Assembly (NCBI GenBank): GCA_001598975.1
Contig: BBXU01000757.1
Location: forward strand, 1-20,584
Direction of reading: 5' to 3'
DNA from: Parachlorella kessleri
Taxonomy: Eukaryota > Chlorophyta > Trebouxiophyceae > Chlorellales > Chlorellaceae
Length of the DNA: 20,584 nt
The notes below the pieces were generated by a model. The model was not told the origin of the DNA and made no database searches. It worked only from the letters and a program-made list of their open reading frames with translations. Below are positions 1-7,822 of this stretch, piece after piece. A program made the position numbers and the translations under genes. How positions within the stretch are numbered: position 1 is the stretch's first letter; every line of letters starts with the position of its first letter.

Positions 1-31
1 CCCATGACATGACCTGTGACTAACCCTGCAG

Positions 32-2222
32 GGGCGCCCCTGCCAAGTCCTTCTCCATGAGCACGCTGGGGGAGGAGCACAGCCACAGCTTCCATGATGC
101 CCAGCAGCAGCCCAAGCCCAGCAGCCAAAGCGCAGGACGGGACCCCGCAGCCGGCGGCGGCGGCGGCCGGGAGGGTAGCGTGCGTGGGGACAGCAGCAGG
201 AGGGGGGGCGCCCCCGGGGGCAGCCGGAGGGGGGGATTCCCCGGGGGCGAGGGCAGCTGGAGGGGAGGATTCCCCGGGGCCGAGGGCAGCAGGAGGGGGT
301 CGGCGGGAGAGGGGGGTAGCCTGCGTGCCTCCGCCTCCTCAAGTAGCCTGCGACTGCTGAGCACCAGCATCAAGCAGGTGGGTGGCATGTCGCTGGGGCT
401 GTTTGTGTGATGTTGCCGACCTCACAGTGGCACTCATTGCCAGCCTATATTGGCGCGTCACGCAAGGTCGGAGGGTTCTATGGTAGCCAGTGCAGGCCAT
501 GGGGACAGTTGGTGTCTGGGTTGTAGGTTTCGGCAGGTGTGTGTCTGTTACTGGGCTAGGAAGCCGATATCATGTGGAAGCGTTTAGTTGTATTCCTTGG
601 CACGGCATTGGCGTGCTTGAGTACAGTGCTTTCAATGCCATTGTGGGATCCCCTGATGGGCTGTTGATTGGAAGCCAGGAGCTCTCTGCCGTGCGTGTGC
701 AGTACGTGGACGCCTCGCTGCACGGCAGGCGTGCTGCGCGTGCTGTGCTCGGTCAGCACAGCAGGGAGGGCAGCAGGCACGCCTTGGGCAGCATACACAG
801 CAGGCGTGTCAGCCCAGTCGACGCCGACGTGCCGGTGCGGCTGACGCCGGAGGGCAAGGTCGTGCCTCAGTCATCCTCTTCTAGCGGCAGCCTGAGGTAC
901 GCAGACTACCACCCACAGCAGCAGCAGCAGGGCCAGGGTAAGCTGCTGGACCAGTTACCGGAGCGGCAATCGCCACAGCAGCAGCAGCAGGGTGGGGCCC
1001 AGAGGGATAGCTTGTCCCAGGAGGAGGGGCTACTCCCACGCACCATCTCCCTGCCGGGGGTGCACAGCAGGCAGGCCAGCCTGCGGCTGCCCGCCTCCGC
1101 CGAGGATGCCGACACCACCACCAGCAGCCCCACGGCCGCTGGCGTCCCTGCTCCCGGCCACACTGCGCATGCCGTGCCTGCTGGGCATGCACCGGCTGCT
1201 GAGCGTGACAGGCTGGCAGCGGCGCTCCCGCCGGGGCTCCCAGCGCACGTGGACGTTGCGGGCGCCGGCTCGCCTCAAACATATGGTGCCGCAGACCAGC
1301 GTTTACCACCTGGGGCGCGGGCAGAGCCGCAGGCGGCGCAGCAGCAAACGCAGCAGCAGGCGAAACGGTCGACCTTGATGGACGAGCCGACAGTGAGACG
1401 GTTGGAGCGGCTGCCACCGGGCCGGCCAGCTGCTGAGGAGTCGCCAACCTCGCCCTCTGTGGTTCTCTCGGCAGCGGCAAGGCTACACCAAACCCAGCAG
1501 CTGCAGGTGCAGCAGCAGCAGCGCCTGCCTGACAACCTGTTTGCGGCTGAGCCGCCTGCTGCTGCCAGTGCAGCACAACGCCACCGCAGCCTGTGGGCCC
1601 CTGCCAGCCTACAACAGCCGACAAGCCACGCTGCAGCAGCGTCCGCAGCGTCGCTGCTGGCAGCATCATCCCAACAGCCAGCAGCGCCGGCAGCAGCAGC
1701 TGGCGAGCCCGCCCTGGGCGGCAGCGGCGGAGAAGAGTGCGGCCGGCGACACAGCTGCTCCTTTGGCAACTCGCAGAACGGCTCCGTTAACAGCTCTCAC
1801 GGCAACAGCAACAGCAACGGGCGGGAGCAGCCGGGGGTGCGGGTGGTGAGGCGGCACAGCCTGGACAACCCACTGCTCATAACCCCGGTCTCGCCATCGG
1901 GGCCCCATGCCTACAGGTAGGGCGCTGGTGCCTCTTTTTGGGCCTGCCGCTTCTAGGGCTGCCTGCCGCACACGTCAAGTGCCCTGGCCTTCCCCTGGCT
2001 TCCTGCTTGTTGTTTGCATGTATAGCGCTAGTTGTAGCAGCCCGTGTGCAGAGTCCGTGGTCGCCTCAAGCAGCAGCAGGAGCAGGCGCAACGCGAGCGG
2101 CCTGCCTCGGCCAACTGCTGCTGTGCAGGTGGGAGGACATACAAAGCATGCAGGCCAAGCAGGCGCCGCCAGCTGGCGGCCACCCCTCGCGAAAGGTCCT
2201 GATCCTGAAGCCCCTGGAGTGA
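32..2222 (+). CDS. Low-complexity RGG/Gln/Ser-rich protein, 3' part of gene (5' end outside window)
   Basis: I do not recognise this gene. Proposed exons are 32-377, 703-1916 and 2129-2222, giving 550 codons plus a stop. The acceptor at 30-31 follows a CTAAC branch-like motif. The donor CAG|GTGGGT at 377/378 and the acceptor GTGCAG at 702 are both phase 0. The donor CAG|GTAGGG at 1916/1917 and the acceptor at 2128 agree in phase and give a C-terminus ending KVLILKPLE. If the last intron is retained, the protein stops at 1918-1920 instead. Visible content is a Gly/Arg tract with RRGG and FPG repeats, then Gln runs, Ala/Ser/Pro-rich sequence and an Asn/Ser stretch. Several Arg-x-x-Ser sites (RRHSCS, RRHSLD, SRQAS, PRTIS) resemble targets of basophilic kinases. 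No catalytic domain is visible, so this is probably a disordered regulatory tail. Exon calls are fairly sure; function is unknown. Confidence 0.6.
191..318 (+). repeat. Imperfect tandem ~33-bp repeat coding Gly/Arg-rich units
   Basis: Within the first visible exon, units of about 11 codons repeat: SRRGGAPGG, SRRGGFPGGE, SWRGGFPGAE, SRRGS. The DNA copies share GGGATTCCCCGGGG-like cores, so this is a recent tandem expansion rather than a composition effect alone. RGG-like repeats are common in RNA-binding and phase-separating proteins. That role is inference here. Confidence 0.6.
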
Positions 2223-3369
2223 TTTGAGTGAGAGCCAGAGTGCACCTGCTTGAGGTGCGGAACGGTGAACAGTGGGAGCGAGTCCTGACGATCGATTAGT
2301 TCAGCGGCGTGCAGCAGCGTGTTACCTAGGCACATTTCATTTCTCTCTTCAGCTTTTCCGACCCTCTCTTTTTTCTACTTTCCAGTTGGGCTTCAGATGT
2401 TCTCAGACGTGTCATGTAGGAGGGACCAGCCGGCTGCTCAGTTTTGGGTGGGTCTGTACGTGTGTGATTGAGGGCTTCGTAGCCAGCAGCAGTTTGTGAA
2501 GGCCTTCATTTTAGCGTGGTCTGGCCTAATTTTGCAACACATTGTGTGAGTCGAGAGCCAGGGTGAAGCTTGGTGTGCCCAGGCACACAGTGCATGCCCT
2601 TGGCTCACCAATTCATGGGTTGGTGAGCCAGCAGGGTAAAGATGTGCGCTCTCTGGGACAAGAGAGCTGAGCGCAGTGTTAGAAAGGGGTGCATCCCGGG
2701 AGTCTAGCCAGTGTGCTTTCTGCCCCAGTTCATGCTCCCCAGTACATGCGTATGCAATGACGAGCCAGTGTTATGGCACAGTATCTTTGCGTGCCTTTGA
2801 GCTTTGGATTGAGTGTTGTACGCAAAGATGGACCTGTGGGGCACAAGGTGTCTAGAAGCCCAAGAGTGATCCTTGCCCAATGGGATCCGGCCCCCTACGT
2901 CATGTCCTACTCAGCAAGTGTTTTGAAAACGGATTCTGCCCTCTGTGTGGCTTCTTGGCCAATATAGCCCCCGTCAATGCAAAGCATGTCGCTGTGGTTC
3001 TCAACCTCTCATCTCCTCTTTGCAGGCAACCCATGGGCAGCTTTTACTCCCTGCAGTAGCTTTTCTTTGCTTCCAATATGCGTTTGCGGTGGTTGCCTCT
3101 CCCCCTAGGCAGCCTGCATGAGGCCTAGCCTATGTGTAGGCTCCCTGATTTAGCGGCTTGTATGCATTGTGTGGGACGGGCTGGTGCCACTCCCACTCTT
3201 GCTGTACTTGGCATTGCGCCCTGCTATGCCTGATAAGCTTACTGTGAGTATCAAGTTGGTGTTATTGTAGCACGTCGCACGGTGATGTGACACCTCAACG
3301 GAAGCTAGAAGCCGTGAACCGTTCTTCTGACCGCTAGAGGCTCCGTTTCCGGTGCTGTGCCTGCTGTAA
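2223..3369 (+). other. Presumed long 3' UTR of gene 1, ending near a TGTAA polyadenylation signal
   Basis: No credible coding exon is visible. The composition changes to less GC-rich, T-rich sequence after the stop at 2220-2222. The first TGTAA on the + strand that I found is at 3365-3369. This pentamer is the usual polyadenylation signal in chlorophycean algae. A 3' UTR of about 1.1 kb is long but within the range for such algae. The end point is inferred, not seen. Confidence 0.4.
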
Positions 3370-3704
3370 GGCTCCTGCTCAGCGGGGCTAATGTCAGGCT
3401 CTACTGTGCACTGGGTATATTTATGTACAGAAATGTCGAATTGCTTGGAGACAGCCCGGGCTGGCCCTGGAGAAAGTTTGTTGCAAATCTCTGCCCACTG
3501 GGTAAGAGTGAGCTGCATGCAACCGTCAGATTGGCAGTACATATACCCAGCACGTACCATGCCAGCTAAAAGTCTTGCACCTGTCCTCGCAGCTATGTAC
3601 GTTAAAGGCTTGCATGCATGCCATCGTGTGCATTACCCTTAGCACAGTACGGTGTCAGACAGGTGGAACATCTCCACAGGCCGCATCATAGCAACACCGG
3701 CTAC

Positions 3705-3709
3705 TTACA
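3705..3709 (-). other. Putative polyadenylation signal TGTAA for the Tudor-like gene
   Basis: TTACA on the + strand reads TGTAA on the minus strand, 633 bases below the stop codon of the 5574-4342 gene. It is the first such pentamer I found downstream. Together with the + strand signal at 3365-3369 it leaves about 335 bp between the two convergent transcripts. Confidence 0.4.
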
Positions 3710-4341
3710 CGAGACGAAAAGGTATTCGCTCCTGCACTCAGGCGACCCCTCAAAAGCATACTTTGCATCGCGCCCTGACAATGCCACGACCAACTCTTGT
3801 AGAGCAACAGGTGCCACCACCACCAGAGTTAGTTGCCAGGGCCGTCACAGCAGTTCCACTGCACAGTCATGCCACCTCGGTCAGGCGGCCACAAGGGGAT
3901 GGTCCCTCCCTCCGGGCCAGCTCTCCAAGGGGGGTTAGGTGTCAGGGTGCTGCTTGGGCCCCAAACCACAAATAGCTCGTAGTATGTTTGCAGCCTGTCT
4001 CCCCTTTCTAATTCTGCCTGCTTTTTGACGCAGCTGGCACCCACTACACCGCTGTCTGACCCCTTCCTGTCACGTGCATTTCCATCTCAAATAGCTCATT
4101 TAGCACAATCTCCATGCTGCCTGCATGAGGCGGCCATGCCTTCATTGCAATTGAGCACAAGGAGAAACCGGCAACCTGGGCACACTTGCTCAACCCCCCT
4201 ACCGGCCCACGCAAGGTGGCACATGTTGTGTGCCTCCTTGCCAGCAGATCAACCGTCTACTCAACGCTACTACCCAGCCACGCAGTTCTCAGCTCGCAGT
4301 TCGCACATAGTACGCATCAACACCCAACATGGTGCAGCATC

Positions 4342-5574
4342 TCACGAGGATCCACCAAGCCAGGAGGGCAGGCTGGAGCGCAGCTGCTGCCGGCGGGACG
4401 GCCCACTCTGCTGGTGGTGCAGTCCAGGCTGCTGCTGCTGATGGTGTTGCTGTTGCTGCTGCTGCTGATGTTGTTGCTGCTGCCCAGTCGTGCCAGCTGG
4501 ACCCTGGGTGCTGTGGGGGTGAGGCGCATGAGCCGCGGGCCGTGCCTGCTCCTGGTGGTGGTGGTAGATCTCAGGGTAAGCCACACTGCCCGCAGCCGGC
4601 GCCTGAGGAGCGGCTTGCTGCCTTGTCTGCCTTGCCTGCTGCTGCTGCCGCTGCTGCTGTACATGGTGGTGCTGCGGGGCATGAATCTGCCCTGGCACTT
4701 TCCCAGGCTGCACATCTACCCCAGCTCCAGTGCCAAGTCCCTTGCCAGCTGGGTCTGCCGGTGCAGCCACCCCACCATCCACACCAGCCTGCGTCTTGTG
4801 GTGTTGGTGGTGGGACTTGTGATGCTTCTTTACATGGGCCGGTAAAGGCACATGCTGCGGCTGGGGCGCCTGGCTTTGGTGCGGCTGGTGGTCTTCGAAC
4901 TGCTCCCAATTCGACTCTTCTCTGGGGCCAGGCGCTGCCTGGGCAGCATTCCCCGGCTTCTCTGGGGTTGCTTTTGGTGCCTGCAAAGGGGGACAGTCCA
5001 GGTTCTCATCCGCATCTGAAACTCAGGCGAGTTGGGTACAATCAACTCTGTGTCTTGTTCTACTTTCGTGACTGCATGCTCATTACCTAAATCTCCACAA
5101 CCTGCACTCCCAAGCAACTAACGACTCGGCACCAGAGTGGTTCACACCAGCATGGTTGAATATGGCAGGGCGCTAGGCACCCTGGAACCCTGCGCTCACT
5201 GTATCTTATCAAGGGGGGCTGCACTAAACACTATAGCACTTCTCTCACTGACCGGGGTCAGCCGACTGGCAACGGTCTCCCTTGTTGAGTCCAGCGACGG
5301 GATGTGGACAGTGTAGGAGAGCGGGTCGCAGTTATAGTCGATGCTCCTCACCACGGCAGGCAGCTGCTGCCCAGTGCCTTTATCCAAGTACAAAACCCTA
5401 CATACAGCAACCATGCCTGCTGGCTTGATGTCAAGCTGGCACCAATAACCAGTTCAAAGCAGTAAGCGAGTGTGCCTGGAAAGCTCCAAGGCTCAAAGTT
5501 TAGTGCTGAAGGCTATGACACCGTGAAGGTTGATCCACTTACTCCTCGCCCTTCTCGAACTTTGCGCCTTCCAT
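4342..5574 (-). CDS. Tudor/SH3-like small domain protein with His/Gln-rich tail (hypothetical)
   Basis: Three exons, 5574-5543, 5397-5253 and 4980-4342, give 271 residues. The start ATG lies in a good context (GAGGCCATGG). The donors are GTAAGT and GTCAGT, the acceptors TATGTAG and TTTGCAG, and all phases match. Residues about 6-59 form a compact domain: FEKGEEVLYLD, then PAVVRSIDY, SYTVHI, and RETVASRLTP. This is the alternating strand pattern of Tudor/SH3-like barrels, which often bind peptides or methylated residues. The join of exons 1 and 2 restores the usual charged-residue-plus-VLY opening, which supports it. The tail (60-271) holds a W-x-x-F acidic motif near 84-89, a His/Lys cluster at 108-121, and long Gln/His runs near the C-terminus. 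The tail is probably disordered. I cannot name the family or substrate. The exon structure is firm; function is unknown. Confidence 0.7.
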
Positions 5575-6011
5575 GGCCTCTGCTTCAATAGGGCGAATCC
5601 TTGAGAGGGGATGGATCACGGGGCGATCGTCTATGTCACACCTCCCCTTTACCTCTATCCCATTGCTAAGAGAGCAGCGTGAGTGGCAGCACTGTTGTTG
5701 TATCGCTAGTGTCTGGCGATGCTCTGCATGCAATCACGTAATGGAGGCGCCTTGGCTTATCCCAGCAGATGGGGCAGTGCAAAAGGGGACACATCAGAGC
5801 TCAGCCTATCCAAAAGGGGAGTGGCACCTAAACTGCCAAGACCATGTAGCCACCGTCAGAGAAGAGTTTGGTTGCTGCTGTCACTGTTGATGTGACCTAA
5901 CATGACCTCGGTGTATGTGTTGTTCTTTGCACTGCATGGGTTGCACTTTGCCACCATGGACAAGGTTCCCTGTGTGCCCAGTGAGGCTCGATGAACTGTG
6001 TGACTGACTGA

Positions 6012-6167
6012 AGACCTGGTGCGAGGGCCTTATCGACCAACTGGCAGGCCCAGATCTGTGAGTTGGAGGAGCAGTTAGCCCGCTGGAGGGACAGCAGGAC
6101 CGGCTGCTACGGTCAGGCTTCAGAGGCAGCTAGGGCGGCTAGGGGGGTAGAGGCAACAGGTTGGTGA
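6012..6167 (+). pseudogene. Possible coding fragment, heptad-like, unassigned
   Basis: A 51-codon open stretch runs between TGA stops and includes NWQAQICELEEQLARWRDS, which has the spacing of a short coiled coil, followed by Ala/Arg-rich residues. It has no start codon, no convincing splice sites and no partner exons. It could be a remnant of a mobile element or an old gene copy next to the inverted repeat, or chance. Confidence is low. Confidence 0.15.
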
Positions 6168-6352
6168 CAACGAGCGGCACCAAGCGCCACTAGAAAGCAG
6201 TGGCTCGTTCGGTCGGGATATGGCTGGCGGCTTGGCAGGTGCACTAAAGTGGGGTGGATCTGAGGTAGGCGGTGGGCCTAGGCACGAGCGAAGGCGAGGG
6301 CAAGAGGCTTGTGATCGTGCGGGAGTGTGCAAACTGTCTATCCATATGCACA

Positions 6353-6816
6353 GACGCCCACCTGTGGTATTGAGATTGGCTTGCTTTGGGGCGCCCACAT
6401 GTAACAGAGTATGAATTTCGGCGGGCCCCCGGGGGCATGTTGTGACTGTAAGTGGTGATAGGTATTTGTCAGAGGGGACTCGGCTGAATGGTTTGTGCCG
6501 CGGAAGAACTTGCAGGTGTCCCAAACAACGGGCTGGTCCCCTTTGACCCAGGCGCTCATGCGTAATCGATGTTTTATGTTATGTTTTACACCCCCTCAGA
6601 AAGTTGTGGAGGGCGTATGACAGACCGTCAAAGCTTACTTTAGCCTGCCCGCCTGGGTCAAAGGGTGCCCAGCCTGTTGTGTGGGAACATCCACCTAATC
6701 CCCTCAAGAAAGCTCCTACCACCTCTTACTATCTTACTAGCCGAACAGGCAGAGTAGCACTGTGTTATGTGGGCACCCCCAGTAAGCCCCTGCCTCGATA
6801 CCGCACTTGGGTGTTC
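6353..6816. repeat. Diverged inverted repeat, arms ~170-200 bp, ~100-bp spacer
   Basis: The left arm (6353-6553, read on the minus strand) matches the right arm (6651-6816, read on the plus strand). An exact 15-mer GCCTGGGTCAAAGGG lies at 6651-6665, with its complement at 6539-6553. Further matched blocks include the surroundings of GTTGT-TGGGA and CTGTGTTATGTGGGC, and the ATACC-rich outer end. The arms differ by many substitutions and small gaps, so the repeat is old. In matching frames both arms read KG-x-QPVVW near the inner end. It could be a foldback element, or two head-to-head copies of one sequence. Confidence 0.6.
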
Positions 6817-6907
6817 ATGCTAATGAACCAGGGTGTGCGTCTTGCTCGTTGCCTCATCGTGCAGTCTTGCCCCATTACCACTGGTGCCTGCGTCTCACCA
6901 TAGGGAA

Positions 6908-6928
6908 GGGGGGGGGGGGGGGGGGGGG
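6908..6928 (+). repeat. Homopolymer run of 21 G
   Basis: An uninterrupted run of 21 G follows TAGGGAA. Such runs can form quadruplex or triplex structures and are prone to sequencing and polymerase slippage, so the length may be inexact. It lies in the intergenic interval just beyond the inverted repeat. Confidence 0.95.
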
Positions 6929-7136
6929 TCTTCCGACCGAGGGGTGTCAGTCGTATTCCAGGCTTCACCCAGGTCTCTCAGCTTGCCACAGGCATCCTTG
7001 TTCTGTGTCGACGACGTGTGTATGGTATATGACAGGGGGTTCCAGTAAAATCGGTGGGAATTGCCACAGATAGCGCCTCTGCCCGGCCCTTCTACCTACT
7101 ATTGCAGCCAGTACCAATCTAGGAAGATTGAAGGCC

Positions 7137-7141
7137 TTACA
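7137..7141 (-). other. Putative polyadenylation signal TGTAA for the purple acid phosphatase gene
   Basis: TTACA on + reads TGTAA on the minus strand, 682 bases below the phosphatase stop. I found no closer copy. The stretch 7142-7822 then holds the 3' UTR and no other gene that I can see. Confidence 0.4.
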
Positions 7142-7822
7142 CAAGGCACACTAGTGCAAGCCTGGTGAGCAGGCCGCGGGGGAGGCTGGGGATCAACACA
7201 TAGTTTCACAACGTGTAGAAACAGAGGGAACTCGAACTCCTGTGAAGCGGCCAAGTGATAGCCCAGCCAGCCGGTGGCCAAAACATCAGTCCCAGCCTAT
7301 GGCCGCGCACAAACAAAAGGCGGCACAGAGGCCAAAAAGGGATTGGAAGGCATATCAAGCAAGCTGCACTTGAAATGTAATCAATGTGCGAACACCCATC
7401 TAGAATACCTACATTAGCAACTAAGACATGCTCTACCCAGTGCTGAACAAATGCTAACAGCCGGTGAGTAACAGGTATCAAATCACAGAGCAGTACGAAA
7501 TCCTACGCCGAGCTCGAAGCAACTACTTCTTGGGTACAGGCCAAACTTGAGCAATGAAGTAGCAGGGTTGTACCTCCAGCAACAGTCACCTGCACCACAA
7601 TCAAGCAAGCATTGCAGGGGGGTTCTAAGGTACACACCACTGCCCGAGAAACACTTGCATCAGACTCTGAGCGACCCCAATACATGGCAGAGGTAGTTGC
7701 AAGGCTTCAGAGAGCGAGAGAACTAAAGACTTGCCAAGCTATCAAATGTATCTTCAAATCATGGCCGGCTCAAGAACATAGCAGGGGAAACCTGCCAACT
7801 TTGCCAGTAAAGACAATAGGCT

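Larger units (their letters stand above)
5575..7136. other. Gene-poor interval: upstream region of Tudor-like gene, inverted repeat, poly-G
   Basis: The interval separates the start of the Tudor-like gene (5574, minus) from the likely 3' end of the phosphatase transcript (about 7137). The first few hundred bases should hold the promoter and 5' UTR of the Tudor-like gene. I see no clear TATA element and only a minimal upstream ATG-GGA-TAG near 5660. The rest holds a short coiled-coil-like open stretch (6012-6167), an inverted repeat (6353-6816) and a G run (6908-6928). No intact gene is supported. Confidence 0.5.

Noticed and set aside
901..1000. Spaced CAG-rich repeats that could suggest a repeat array such as CRISPR
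   Set aside because: The repeats are Gln codons in frame inside an exon, spacing is irregular, and the genome is eukaryotic.
881..1669. Long antisense open frame (262 codons, Ala/Gly/Pro-rich) opposite gene 1
   Set aside because: It is the complement of CAG/GC-rich coding sequence, which rarely contains stops. It has no family motif and no splice logic, whereas the + strand exons join in phase.
3150..3560. 136-codon minus-strand open frame in the convergent intergenic region
   Set aside because: It has no recognisable motif, carries composition typical of non-coding sequence here, and lies in the presumed 3' UTR of gene 1.
4186..5090. Open frames on the + strand opposite the Tudor-like gene (219 and 253 codons, Leu- or Ala-rich)
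   Set aside because: The Leu run is the complement of the CAG/CAC tract coding Gln/His. The minus-strand exons restore a coherent domain with matched phases, so these are shadows.
6168..6210. Hairpin with AACGAG / CTCGTT and CCACT / AGTGG arms, considered as a tRNA or small RNA
   Set aside because: It lacks tRNA A and B box sequences and an anticodon arm. The stem is broken by an unpaired bulge of about 12 bases, so nothing beyond a local fold is supported.
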